Source: Methylobacterium dankookense (GTDB lineage: Bacteria > Pseudomonadota > Alphaproteobacteria > Rhizobiales > Beijerinckiaceae). Taken from it: a DNA stretch of 64,000 nucleotides. Each line of letters starts with the position of its first letter. Within the stretch, counting starts at the first letter, position 1. The notes beneath the pieces were generated by a model that saw only the letters and a program-made list of their open reading frames with translations, searched no databases and was not told the origin of the DNA. Made by a program: the position numbers and the translations under genes. Of this stretch, positions 42,320 to 51,654 are shown piece after piece. Where the stretch lies: positions 1 through 64,000 of the forward strand of contig NZ_CABFVH010000009.1 in NCBI RefSeq assembly GCF_902141855.1. Direction: 5' to 3'.

Positions 42320-43022
42320 ATGGCCTTTCTCATGGCGTGGTCGTTCGCGTTTCCCGGCGGATCCGGCCCCTTCAGGGCCGGGCCGGACATGAAGGGGCGA
42401 CCCTCGACGGACGGTCTAGGGCCGCGCGCGCGGCGGGACGGGGTGGCAATGGCCGAAGGCTCCGCCCAATGCAACCGAAGCAGGCGCCGAAAGCGCCGCC
42501 TTCGCTGACATTTGCCGCCATTCTCTCGAAAGTTCTCTCCAAGGGATGCCGAAATGTCTCAGGCAGCCTCGAGATCTGGAGCCGCACTGACCCGGAACGG
42601 GATGAAGCGCGGCCTCGTCTGGTGATCCGTCACATAGGATCTTCCCGCCCCCGCGGCAAGGCCGAAGCCGCCCCGGGACCCCGCGCGGGCGGCCGGGGCG
42701 CCATGCGCCGCCGCCATATGAGGCGGCTCCGGCCTCCACAGGCCCCTGTGGAGAGGGGGGTGGATGACGGGCGGATCCGGGGTGGATCGGGGGCCCGGCA
42801 CGGCCCGCCGGGAGCCTCAAGGTTGTCGGATCCGGCCGGCGCGGCTACGCTCGGGCGATCGCGGGTGGGAGGCCTGCGGCGGATCCGCGGGGCGTTTCCC
42901 CCGGTCCCGGCCTCCCGGTCGCGGCCCGTCCGCGGCGCTTTCCGAGCCGCGCCGTGCCGACACCTGAAGCGGGGGGCTTCAACCATGACCGATACCGCCA
43001 GGGGCATGCGGTCGATTCCGGC
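42320..43022. other. 703-bp region without a convincing gene
   Basis: No reading frame here has family features or a good start on either strand. A perfect palindrome CTCCACAGG-CC-CCTGTGGAG lies at 42734-42753. A 13-codon frame (42985-43026, ATG...TGA) ends in a GTGA overlap with the chosen tamA GTG start and could be a coupling leader, but this is weak. The region should hold the tamA promoter. Confidence 0.5.
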
Positions 43023-45083
43023 GTGAGGGTGCCGCCGCCCCGGTGCGGCCGCTCTCCCGTGGCGCCGGTCCGCCGCGGGCGCGTTCCCGCGCGGCTGTCC
43101 GCGAGACCGTCTTCGATCCAGTCCCGGATCCCGGCGCGCTGGGCGCTCGCCGCCGGGCTCGCCCTGTCCGGCCCGCTCTCCTGCCCGGGCCCGGCCGCGG
43201 CCTTCGACCTGTTCGGCTGGTTCGGCGAGAAGGAGGAGCCGCTGGCGCCCTCCGCCACGGCGCTGCCCTACGCGGTGAAGTTCCGCGGCGCGGACGACGA
43301 CGCGCTCGTCACCGCCCTGCAGGACGCCTCCTCCCTGCACAAGCTCCGCCGCGAGCCGCCGCCGGACGGGGAGGGGCTGGTGCGCCGGGCCGAGGCCGAT
43401 CTCCGCCGCCTGCCCGAGGCGCTCGAAGGCTCCGGCTACTATGCCGGCCGCGTCGCGGTCCGGGTCGGGGAGGTGACGCTGTCGGGCGAGGCCTCGCTGC
43501 TGGCCGCCTCCCGCGCCGCCGAGCGCGACCGGGCGCGGGCCCTCGTCCCCGTCAAGGTCGCGGTCGATCCGGGGCCGCTCTACCAGCTCCGCCGGATCGG
43601 CGTGCGCGACCGGGCCGGGCGACCGCTCCCCCCGGAGCTGCTGCCCGAGCGCCTGACCCGGGTCGATCCCGACACGCCGGCCCGCTCGGCCGCGGTGCTC
43701 GCCCGCGAGGCGGCGATCGTCGACCGGCTGCGGGCGCAAGGCCATCCCTTCGCCAAGGTGGTGTCGCGCGATCCCGTGGTGGACGACGCGGCGCAGGCGA
43801 TGGACGTGACCTTCACCGTCGATCCCGGCCCCGTCGCGGGAATCGGCGCCGTCACCGTGCGCGGCACGCAGGGGCTCGACCCGGCGGTGGTGCGCTCCTT
43901 CATCTACACGGAGCCGGGCGATCCCTACTCGCCGAAGGCGCTGACCGACATGCGCAAGGCGCTCACCAAGGTCGAGGCGCTGGGCTCGGTGCGCATCCGC
44001 GAGGGCGAGGCGCTCGACGCCGACGGCAACCTGCCGATCTTCGTGGACGTCACCGAGCGGCCGACCAACCTGTTCGGCATCTCGGCCCGCTATTCCACGG
44101 TGGACGGGCCGGGCGTGCGCGCGACCTATTCCAACCGCAACCTGTTCGGCGGGGGCGAGACGCTGCGGGTCGACGCCGACCTCTCCTATCTCGGCAACGA
44201 CCTCTACGCGACGCAGCGCAAGCTCGCCGGCATCGATTCGAACGGGCTCGGCGGGCGGCTCCAGGCGACCTTCGTGAAGCCCGCCCTCTGGGGCACCCGC
44301 AACGACCTCGTGGCGAGCGCCTTCGCGGGCCGCGAGGCGCAGCAGAGCTACGTCGTGGACGGGGGCGGGGCGACTTTGGGCATCCGCCACCGCTTCTCGG
44401 ACACCTTCTTCGCGCAGGTGAACCTGGACGGGCAGGCCGGCCGCTCGCAGGACGCGCTCGGCAAGGTCGATTACCGCCTGATCGGGCTCGGCGCCTCGCT
44501 CTCCTACGATTCCACCGACAGCCTGCTCGACCCGACCAAGGGCATCCGCCTCACGGCCTCGGCGACGCCCTATGCCGGCTTCCTCGGCTCCGACCCGTCG
44601 ATCTTCGTGGCGAAGGCGCAGGGCTCGGCCTATTACGCGCTCGACGACGACGGCTGGTACGTGCTCGCCGGCCGCCTCGGCTTCGGCTCGATCTCGGGGG
44701 CGCGCCTCGACGAGATCCCGGCCAATATCCGTTTCTTCGCGGGTGGCGGCGGCTCGGTGCGCGGCTTCCCCTACCGCACGCTGGGCCCGCGCGGGCCCTT
44801 CAACCTGCCGGTGGGCGGGCGGAGCCTCCTGGAGGCCTCGCTGGAGGCCCGCATCAAGGTCACCGACACGATCGGCGTGGTGCCCTTCTTCGACGCCGGC
44901 ACGGCCTTCGCCGGAGAGCTGCCGGACTTCGACGAGCGCATCCGGTCGGCGGTGGGACTGGGGCTTCGCTACTACACCGCCATCGGCCCGATCCGCGTGG
45001 ACCTCGCCTTCCCCCTCGACCGCATCAAGGGCAACCGCGAGCGCCCGGTGGCGCTCTACATCAGCCTGGGGCAGGCGTTCTGA
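43023..45083 (+). CDS. tamA: Translocation and assembly module outer-membrane protein TamA
   Basis: This Omp85-family protein has POTRA domains followed by a 16-strand barrel and works with TamB in outer-membrane protein insertion or lipid transport. It has about 686 residues. A signal region (ARWALAAGLALSGPLSC) is followed by POTRA domains (about 60-370) and a barrel with GGGGSVRGFPYRTLGPRG (the conserved VRGF/Y motif) and C-terminal Phe. The exact start is uncertain: GTG at 43023, GTG at 43059 and ATG at 42954 are all in frame. The stop overlaps the tamB start (TGATG). Confidence 0.92.
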   Translation: MRVPPPRCGRSPVAPVRRGRVPARLSARPSSIQSRIPARWALAAGLALSGPLSCPGPAAAFDLFGWFGEKEEPLAPSATALPYAVKFRGADDDALVTALQDASSLHKLRREPPPDGEGLVRRAEADLRRLPEALEGSGYYAGRVAVRVGEVTLSGEASLLAASRAAERDRARALVPVKVAVDPGPLYQLRRIGVRDRAGRPLPPELLPERLTRVDPDTPARSAAVLAREAAIVDRLRAQGHPFAKVVSRDPVVDDAAQAMDVTFTVDPGPVAGIGAVTVRGTQGLDPAVVRSFIYTEPGDPYSPKALTDMRKALTKVEALGSVRIREGEALDADGNLPIFVDVTERPTNLFGISARYSTVDGPGVRATYSNRNLFGGGETLRVDADLSYLGNDLYATQRKLAGIDSNGLGGRLQATFVKPALWGTRNDLVASAFAGREAQQSYVVDGGGATLGIRHRFSDTFFAQVNLDGQAGRSQDALGKVDYRLIGLGASLSYDSTDSLLDPTKGIRLTASATPYAGFLGSDPSIFVAKAQGSAYYALDDDGWYVLAGRLGFGSISGARLDEIPANIRFFAGGGGSVRGFPYRTLGPRGPFNLPVGGRSLLEASLEARIKVTDTIGVVPFFDAGTAFAGELPDFDERIRSAVGLGLRYYTAIGPIRVDLAFPLDRIKGNRERPVALYISLGQAF

Positions 45084-48000
45084 TGCGGGCGATCGGACGC
45101 TTCCGGCACGAACGCCCCCCCTCTCCCCGCCCGAAGTCGGGCCTGTCCGACTTCGGTCTCATGGTGCCGATCTCGGGCAAGCCCGAGATCGGGCGGGGAG
45201 CGGGGCGAGCCCCCCTTGTCTGGGGCGAGCCAGGCGGTAGCGACGGTGAGGGGGCGGCTCCCGAAAAGGCTCTTTCGTCGAAGCCCCCTCACCGTCGCCT
45301 GCCGGCTCGCTCTGCCGACGACAGGGTCGGCAGAGCCCTCTCCCCGCGTGCGGGGAGAGGGGGACACCGCGTCCTCGTCGCGTGCGTCATCCTCACCCTG
45401 TCCGGCCCGGTCACGCTCACCCGCGCCGCCGACGAGGCCGAGAAATCCGTGCTCGGCGGGATCCTGTCGAAGGCGCTCTCCACGCCCGCCTCGCGGGTCT
45501 CGATCGGCGCGGTCGACGGCGCGCTCTCCTCGGACGCCACCATCCGCGACGTGGCGATCAGCGACCGCGACGGCGTCTGGCTGCGGCTCGACCGGGCCCG
45601 CATCGTCTGGCGCCGCCTCGCCCTGCTCTCCGGGCGGCTCGAGGTGGACAGCCTGGAGGTCGGGCGGATCGAGGTGCTGCGCCGCCCGGTCCCCGCCGCC
45701 GCCCAGCCCGTGGAGGAGCCCGACGGCACCCTGCTGCCGGACCTGCCGGTGAAGGTCGAGGTCAAGGCCTTCCGCCTCGACGCCCTCGATCTCGGCGAGG
45801 CCATCGCCGGCCAGGCGGCGCGGCTCACGGCGAGCGGCAGGGTCAAGCTCGGCAACCCGGCCGAGGGGCTCGACCTCGATCTCGGCGTGCGCCGGCTCGA
45901 TGCGGGCGGCCAGTTCGCGGCCCGCCTCCTGTTCGTGCCGAAAGGCGAGCGGCTGGAGGTGAAGACCACGCTGACCGAGCCCGCGGGCGGCCTGCTCTCG
46001 AAGGGGTTGAGCGTGCCGGGCGAGCCGCCGATCACCCTCGACCTCGACGGGCGCGGCACCCTCGACGCCTGGAACGCCCGCCTCGATTTCGACGCGGGCG
46101 CGGGCGTCGGCGCCAAGGGCGGGGCGAAGATCTCGCGGATCGGGGCCGAGCGGCGCCTCTCCCTCGATCTCGCCGCCCGCGTCGAGGGCCTGCTGCCGGG
46201 CCCCGCCGCCGCGGTGTTCTCCGGCACGACCAAGCTCGAAGGCGGCCTGCGCATCGCCGATAGCGGCGCGCTCACCCTCGACCGGCTGGAGCTCGCCTCC
46301 CGCACCGCGCGGCTGGAGGCGAAAGGCACCCTCGACGCGCAGCGCAACGCCGACGTCCTCGTCCAGGCCCGCGCCGTGCCGACCGAGGGCGGCGTCACCA
46401 AGGCCGACCGGGCCGAGATCGCGAGCCTCGTCTTCGACGGCAGCCTCAAAGGCCCGCTCGCCCGCCCGCGCGCGCTCGGAACCCTGCGCGCCGCGGGGCT
46501 TCGCGCCGCCGATAGTGCCCTCGACCGGATCGAGGCGAACCTGAAGGCCGAGCCCGCCGACGCCAACCGCTTCGCGCTCGCGGCCGACGCCAAGGTCGAG
46601 GGCCTGCGGCTCGCCGACCCCGCCCTGCAGCGGGCGATCGGCGGGCGCGCCGGGCTCACCTTCGCGGGGGTGGTCGAGCCCGACAATACGCTCAGCGTCG
46701 CGACGCTCACCGTGGAGGCGCCGACGCTGAAGGCGGGCTATGCCGGCCGCATCGGGCGCAACACGCTGACCGGCACGGTGGAGGGCGCGCTGCCCGACCT
46801 CGCGGTCTTCTCCGGCCTCGCCGGGCGCGCGCTGGCGGGCGGGCTCGACGGGACGGCGAAGCTCGGCGGCGACCCCGCGCGCAAGGCGGTCTCCGCCGAG
46901 ATCGACCTGCGCGCCCACGACCTCGCTCTGTCCGAGCCCCGCCTCGACCGGCTGCTCGGCGCGGCGCCGCGCCTCACCGGGCGCCTCGCCACGCTCTATG
47001 ACGGCTACGGCTTCGAGGGCGTGCGGCTGGAGGGCGCGCGCATGATCGCGCGGCTGGAGGGCCAGGCCACCGCCCGCCTCGCCGATGCCCGCGCCGCGAT
47101 CGACCTCAAGGACCTCGCCGCCCTCGACCCGCGCCTCGGCGGCCGGGCGAGCCTCTCGGGCCGCCTCTCCGGCACCCTGCTGCGGCCCGACATCGCCGCC
47201 CTGGTCGATGCGCGGGAGGCCTCGGCCCTCGGCCGCCCGGTGCGCGATCTGCGCGCCGAGGCCGTGCTGAAGGACGCGCTCGGGAGCCCCGACGGCCGCG
47301 TGACGCTCGCCGGCAGCGTCGGCGGCAAGGCGCTTTCCGGCAGCCTGCACCTCGCCCAGGGCGGGGGCGACTGGGTGCTCGACCGGCTCGCCCTCTCCCT
47401 CGGCTCGGCGAGCCTCACCGGCCAGGCCCGGCTCGGCATCGCCGGAAACCTCGCCGAGAGCCGCGCCGAGGGCGCGCTCGCCCTCCGCGCCGCCGACCTC
47501 GACGACCTCTCGCCCCTGGCGCTGACGCGGCTGGGCGGCAGCCTGGAAGCCGACCTCAGCCTCGCCCGCCCGGGCGGGCGGCAGGACGCCGCGCTTCGCG
47601 CCCGGGCCGCCGCGCTCCGGGCCGGGGAGATCGGCCTCGCCCGGCTCGACGCGAACCTCACCGGCCGCGACCTTGCCGGCGCGCCGCGGATCGACGGGCA
47701 TGTGGAGGCCGACCGGCTGGTCGCCGCGGGCGAGAGCCTCGACACGGTGCGCCTCACCGCCGTCGGCGGGGCCGAGGCGAGCGACGTGACGCTGAAGGCC
47801 AAGGCCCGCGGCTTCGACCTCGACGGCGCCGCCCGCCTCGTCGCCGGGCCGCCCCTGCGGGTCGCGCTGCAGCGCTTCTCCGCCGCCCGCGGGGCCGACC
47901 GGCTCGCGCTCGCCGCCCCCGCCACCTTGACCTTCGCCGACGGCGCCGTCGCGATCGATTCGCTTGCGGTCGCAGCCGGCTCCGGCCGGCTGACGCTCGC

Positions 48001-49669
48001 CGGCAAGGCCGGGCGCGACGCCATCGACCTGCAGCTCGGCATCAAGGCCCTGCCGCTGGCGCTCGCCCGCATCGCGAGCCCGAAGCTGGCGCTCTCCGGC
48101 ACCCTCGACGGCGAGGCGAGCCTGCACGGCCCCCCGGAGCGCCCGGAGGGCCGCTACGCCTTCAGCCTCGCGAAGGCGGTGACGCCGGAGACCCGCAAGG
48201 CCGGCCTGCCGCCGGTGGAGGCGCGGGCCTCGGGCACCCTGTCGGAGGGCCGCATCGGCCTCGACGGGCGGGTCAGCGCCGGCCGCGGCGTGGACCTCGT
48301 GCTCGGCGGCTCCCTGCCGGCCGAGACGGGCGGCGCCCTGGCGCTCACCGCCCGCGGCAGCCTCGACCTCGCCCTCGCCAACAGCCTGCTCGCGGCCGGC
48401 GGCCAGCGCGTGACGGGCCGCGTCGCGGTGGATGCCCGGGTCGGCGGCACGCTCGCCGCGCCGAGGGCCGAGGGCTCGGCCACGCTCGCCGGCGGCAGCT
48501 TCACCGACCCGCTCCAGGGCATCCGGCTGACGAATATCGAGGGCCGCGCCACCGGGCAGGGCGACAGCGTGGTGCTGGAGCGCCTCTCCGCCGCCACCCG
48601 CAACGGCGGGACCCTGCGCGCCGCCGGCCAGGTCGCGCTGCGGCCGGGCCAGGGCTTCCCGGGCTCGCTGCGGATCACGGGGCAGGGGGCGGAGCTGGTC
48701 TCGAGCCCCCTCGTCACGGCGGTGGCGGGGCTCGACCTCGCGCTCTCAGGGCCGCTCGCCGAGCGCCCGAAGGTGACGGGGCGCATCGACCTCGTCTCCG
48801 TCGACGTCACGGTGCCGGACCGCCTGCCCGCCACGGTGCAGCCGCTGCCCGGCATCCGCCGGGTCAACACCACGCCGGAGGTGCGCGCGCGCCTGGCGAG
48901 CCGGGCCCAGCCGCGGGCCGCCGCGCAGGGAGCGGGCCGCGGCCGGAAAGCCGCTACGCCCTTCGACGCCACGCTCGACGTGCGGGTGGAGGCGCCGAAC
49001 CGCATCTTCGTGCGCGGGCGCGGCATCGACGCGGAGCTCGGCGGCGCCTTACGCCTCACCGGCTCCTCGCGGGACCCGGTGGCGGCCGGCGCCTTCGATC
49101 TGCGCCGCGGCCGGCTCGCGGTGATCGGCCAGCGCCTCGACTTCACCCGCGGGCGCCTGACCTTCGGCGGCGAGTTGACCCGGCCCGACCTCGACTTCCT
49201 GGCCGAGACCAAGGCCAGCGAGATCACCGCCCGCATCGCCGTGACGGGGCCGGCCAACCAGCCCGCCTTCGAGATCTCCTCGGAGCCGTCCCTGCCGCAG
49301 GACGAGGTGCTCTCGCGGCTGCTGTTCAAGAAGGCCTCGGGCAGCCTGTCGCCGTTCCAGGCGCTCCAGCTCGCCCAGGCCGTCTCCCAGCTCTCCGGCG
49401 GCGCCGGAGGGCCGGACGTGTTCGAGGCGACGCGCAAGGGCCTCGGCCTCGACAGCCTCGACGTCTCCACCGGCACCAGCGGCAGCCCGGCGGTCGGCGC
49501 CTCGCGCTACCTCTCGGACCGGCTCAGCGTGGGCGTGAAGGCCGGCGCCAAGCCCGCCGACACGGCCGCCACCGTCGATTACGACGTGACCCGCCGCGTG
49601 AAGGTGCAGGGCGAGGCCGGCAGCGACGGCCGCACCAGCCTCGGCGTCGGGGCGGAGTGGGAGTGGTAG
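45083..49669 (+). CDS. tamB: Translocation and assembly module protein TamB with repeat-coded N-terminal insert
   Basis: The protein has 1528 residues: a single N-terminal anchor (VLVACVILTLSGPVTL, about 97-112) then a very long beta-rich periplasmic part and the DUF490 C-terminal domain (FDLRRGRLAVIGQRLDFTRG and the final GVGAEWEW). It bridges the periplasm to TamA. The start is fixed by TGATG overlap with tamA. Residues 12-94, between the start and the anchor, are coded by repeats A5 and D2. TamB proteins normally have the anchor within the first 30 residues, so this insert is abnormal. Confidence 0.92.
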   Translation: MRAIGRFRHERPPSPRPKSGLSDFGLMVPISGKPEIGRGAGRAPLVWGEPGGSDGEGAAPEKALSSKPPHRRLPARSADDRVGRALSPRAGRGGHRVLVACVILTLSGPVTLTRAADEAEKSVLGGILSKALSTPASRVSIGAVDGALSSDATIRDVAISDRDGVWLRLDRARIVWRRLALLSGRLEVDSLEVGRIEVLRRPVPAAAQPVEEPDGTLLPDLPVKVEVKAFRLDALDLGEAIAGQAARLTASGRVKLGNPAEGLDLDLGVRRLDAGGQFAARLLFVPKGERLEVKTTLTEPAGGLLSKGLSVPGEPPITLDLDGRGTLDAWNARLDFDAGAGVGAKGGAKISRIGAERRLSLDLAARVEGLLPGPAAAVFSGTTKLEGGLRIADSGALTLDRLELASRTARLEAKGTLDAQRNADVLVQARAVPTEGGVTKADRAEIASLVFDGSLKGPLARPRALGTLRAAGLRAADSALDRIEANLKAEPADANRFALAADAKVEGLRLADPALQRAIGGRAGLTFAGVVEPDNTLSVATLTVEAPTLKAGYAGRIGRNTLTGTVEGALPDLAVFSGLAGRALAGGLDGTAKLGGDPARKAVSAEIDLRAHDLALSEPRLDRLLGAAPRLTGRLATLYDGYGFEGVRLEGARMIARLEGQATARLADARAAIDLKDLAALDPRLGGRASLSGRLSGTLLRPDIAALVDAREASALGRPVRDLRAEAVLKDALGSPDGRVTLAGSVGGKALSGSLHLAQGGGDWVLDRLALSLGSASLTGQARLGIAGNLAESRAEGALALRAADLDDLSPLALTRLGGSLEADLSLARPGGRQDAALRARAAALRAGEIGLARLDANLTGRDLAGAPRIDGHVEADRLVAAGESLDTVRLTAVGGAEASDVTLKAKARGFDLDGAARLVAGPPLRVALQRFSAARGADRLALAAPATLTFADGAVAIDSLAVAAGSGRLTLAGKAGRDAIDLQLGIKALPLALARIASPKLALSGTLDGEASLHGPPERPEGRYAFSLAKAVTPETRKAGLPPVEARASGTLSEGRIGLDGRVSAGRGVDLVLGGSLPAETGGALALTARGSLDLALANSLLAAGGQRVTGRVAVDARVGGTLAAPRAEGSATLAGGSFTDPLQGIRLTNIEGRATGQGDSVVLERLSAATRNGGTLRAAGQVALRPGQGFPGSLRITGQGAELVSSPLVTAVAGLDLALSGPLAERPKVTGRIDLVSVDVTVPDRLPATVQPLPGIRRVNTTPEVRARLASRAQPRAAAQGAGRGRKAATPFDATLDVRVEAPNRIFVRGRGIDAELGGALRLTGSSRDPVAAGAFDLRRGRLAVIGQRLDFTRGRLTFGGELTRPDLDFLAETKASEITARIAVTGPANQPAFEISSEPSLPQDEVLSRLLFKKASGSLSPFQALQLAQAVSQLSGGAGGPDVFEATRKGLGLDSLDVSTGTSGSPAVGASRYLSDRLSVGVKAGAKPADTAATVDYDVTRRVKVQGEAGSDGRTSLGVGAEWEW
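45118..45205. repeat. Family A repeat, copy A5, inside tamB
   Basis: Hairpins CCGAAGTCGG-GCCTGT-CCGACTTCGG (45131-45156) and CCGATCTCGGGC-AA-GCCCGAGATCGG (45167-45192), closed by CTCTCCCCGC and GCGGGGAG. It is like A4. It is translated in frame near the tamB N-terminus. Confidence 0.93.
45209..45364. repeat. Family D repeat, copy D2, inside tamB
   Basis: GGCGAGCC, GCGACGGTGAGGGGGC on the left pair with GCCCCCTCACCGTCGC, GGCTCGC on the right around a 25-base loop. The right end carries GCCGACGACAGGGTCGGC and CTCTCCCCGCGTGCGGGGAGAG. It is related to D1 at 15826 and is translated in frame in tamB. Confidence 0.9.
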
Positions 49670-49697
49670 GCGGGACGGGCCGCCGCGGCTGTGCGCC

Positions 49698-49994
49698 CTA
49701 TCCGTCTCGCGGGCGGGATGATCGATGCACGGCCTCCGCGTCGCCCCCGCGCAAGCCGTACCGGTCCGGCTCGCCGGCGGCCCGGGCGAGCTGCGCTCCG
49801 AGGTCCTGGGCGAGGTGGCGGGGCAGGAGGAGCACGATCCCGCCCGAATCCGCGCCGCGCAGGGTGACCGCCACGGTGTCGCCACCGTCGATCGGCGCCA
49901 CGTCGCCCAGGCTTCTGGCGGCGACCACGAACGGCCTGGAACCCTCGTCCATTCTCGCGACCTGATCGAAGAGATACGTGACGATACAACTCAT
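49698..49994 (-). CDS. Hypothetical protein (98 residues)
   Basis: It begins MSCIVTYLFDQVARMDEGSR and contains DTVAVTLRGADSGGIVLLLP and a charged tail. There is no signal peptide or membrane helix. It converges with tamB with only 28 bp between and is divergent from the next small gene. Codon use is normal for this genome. I do not recognise a family. Confidence 0.65.
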   Translation of the reverse strand: MSCIVTYLFDQVARMDEGSRPFVVAARSLGDVAPIDGGDTVAVTLRGADSGGIVLLLPRHLAQDLGAQLARAAGEPDRYGLRGGDAEAVHRSSRPRDG

Positions 49995-50099
49995 ACGAGC
50001 AATATCCTTATCCCAGGTGAAGAGCCCGGCCCGGTGCCCCGGGCCGCGGCCCGTGCCATGCTGCGGGACCGGGCTGCGAGACCGGACCAGGAGGCGCCC

Positions 50100-50387
50100 A
50101 TGGAGGATCCGATGCCGCAATCCCGGAGCACCGCCGCCGAGGCCCTCGCCGCCAAGCGGGCGGAGATCGCCGCCGCCGTCGCCGCCCTGGAGGGGCTCGG
50201 CGACCCGGCCGGGCACGGGCCGGAGGCGCGCCGGGCGCTCGACGCGCGGGTTGAGGCGCTGATCGCGGGGCAGGGGGCGCCTCCGGAGGCGGACGGCCTG
50301 CGGCGCTGCCTCGCCGAGTACCGCGACCTCGCCGACACCCGGCTCGCCGAGCAGGGCGAGGTCTTCGCGCCGCAGGACGACGCCTGA
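50100..50387 (+). CDS. Hypothetical helical protein (95 residues)
   Basis: It begins MEDPMPQSRSTAAEALAAKR and is Ala/Glu/Arg-rich and helical, ending EQGEVFAPQDDA. CAGGAGG precedes the ATG at good distance, which supports the call. No known family; cytoplasmic. Confidence 0.65.
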   Translation: MEDPMPQSRSTAAEALAAKRAEIAAAVAALEGLGDPAGHGPEARRALDARVEALIAGQGAPPEADGLRRCLAEYRDLADTRLAEQGEVFAPQDDA

Positions 50388-50419
50388 TCCAGGCCGGCGA
50401 CCGCGCCCGGTCAGGGCTT

Positions 50420-50522
50420 CGAAAGGGATCATCCCTTTCGCGGGTCCAGGGCGGAGCCCTGGAAGACCTCGGGGCTTTGCCCCGAGACCCCACCAAAGGG
50501 ACTTGTCCCTTCGGGATCCCGG
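50420..50522. repeat. Family C repeat, copy C3
   Basis: Hairpins GAAAGGGAT-C-ATCCCTTTC, CCAGGGC-G-GAGCCCTGG, CTCGGGGC-TTT-GCCCCGAG and AAGGGAC-TT-GTCCCTT. It lies between the convergent ends of a small gene and the AEC permease gene. Confidence 0.92.
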
Positions 50523-50523
50523 A

Positions 50524-51453
50524 TCAGGCCGCCAAGGCGAGGTAGGCCGAGACCGTGGCGACCGAGAGGATCGTGGAGAGGAGGATCGTGTCCGCGGTCA
50601 CCGCCGCCTCGCGCCGGTAGAACTCCGCCAGCATGAAGGGGCCCGTCCCGGTGGGCAGGGCGGCCATCAGCACCGCCGTGTGCAGCAGGACCGGGGGCAG
50701 GCCGAGCGCGCGGCCGAGGGCCCAGGTCAGGACCGGGTGCGCCACCAGCTTCAGGCCGACGAGGATCGCGGTGGTGCCGCGCCCGGCGGGGGCGCCGCGC
50801 GCCTGCGCCAGGAACAGGCCGAGCGCCACCAGGGCGCAGGGCGAGGCCGCCCCGCCGAGGAGCTTGAGGAAGGTCCCCGCCGGCCCCGGCACGCCGAGGC
50901 CTGAGGCGCCGTAGAGCCCGCCCGCCAGCGGCGCCAGCAGGAGCGGGTTGCGCGCCAGCGCCCCCGCCACCCGGCCGACCAGGGCGCGGCCTCCCGCGCC
51001 CGCCCGCAAACCGGCCTCGATCAGCACGATCGCCCCGGCAAAGACGAGGCAGACCGTGAGGATGACGGCGATGGTGGTCGGCGCCAGCGCCTCGTGCCCG
51101 AGCGCCACCAGGGCGACGGGGAAGCCCATGAAGCCCGTGTTCGGGTAGCCCGCATTCAGCCCGTCGATGGCCGCGTCGGGCAGCGGCCGTCCCTCCGCCC
51201 GGCGCCAGACCACGGTGAGGCCGAGCATGGCGAGGCTCGACAGGCCGAAGGCCGCGATGAAGCCCGGCTGCCAGATCTGCGACCAGGCCGCGTTCGCCAT
51301 CACGTCGAAGAGCAAGGCGGGGAGCGCGAGGTAGACGACGAAGCGGTTCAGCTCGCCCGTCGCCTGCGGCCCGAGCAGGCCGGTGCGCCGCGCGAGCCAG
51401 CCCGCGAGGATCAGCGCGAAGATCGGCAGCACGACCAGGAGCGTCGCGAGCAT
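50524..51453 (-). CDS. AEC-family permease (auxin efflux carrier superfamily)
   Basis: This 309-residue inner-membrane protein has about ten helices. It begins MLATLLVVLPIFALILAGWL and has GYPNTGFMGFPVAL (about 102-115), a typical NTxFxGxP motif, and GxxAxPCALVALGLFLA in the second half. Members export organic acids such as malonate, or amino acids in rare cases. The substrate is not clear. Confidence 0.92.
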   Translation of the reverse strand: MLATLLVVLPIFALILAGWLARRTGLLGPQATGELNRFVVYLALPALLFDVMANAAWSQIWQPGFIAAFGLSSLAMLGLTVVWRRAEGRPLPDAAIDGLNAGYPNTGFMGFPVALVALGHEALAPTTIAVILTVCLVFAGAIVLIEAGLRAGAGGRALVGRVAGALARNPLLLAPLAGGLYGASGLGVPGPAGTFLKLLGGAASPCALVALGLFLAQARGAPAGRGTTAILVGLKLVAHPVLTWALGRALGLPPVLLHTAVLMAALPTGTGPFMLAEFYRREAAVTADTILLSTILSVATVSAYLALAA

Positions 51454-51550
51454 GGGGTGCAGGAGCCCGTCGGTGATGGAGTGACCGGTGCTCTAGAACA
51501 GCATCCGGTCAGGCTGGGAAAGGGCTCGCAGCGATTGGCCGCCCGGCGCT

Positions 51551-51654
51551 GAGAGCCGTTCCCGATCGCGTTGCCATCGGGAACGGCTCTCAGTCGTTGT
51601 TTTGACGCGCTCTCTTTCGCCGAACCGGCATCCCCTTCGGCGGAGAGCGCTCTA
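51551..51654. repeat. Family B repeat, full-length copy B5
   Basis: Hairpin 1 is a perfect 16-bp stem, GAGAGCCGTTCCCGAT / ATCGGGAACGGCTCTC. Then AGTCGTTGTTTTGAC. Hairpin 2 has GCGCTCTC...CGCCGAA...TTCGGCG-GAGAGCGC. The final CTA supplies the TAG stop codon of the acyltransferase gene (minus strand). This is the clearest intergenic example of the family. Confidence 0.95.

Noticed and set aside
43043-49669. A 2208-codon frame covering tamA and tamB
   Set aside because: The first part is the wrong frame of tamA; TamB starts at the TGATG overlap at 45083.
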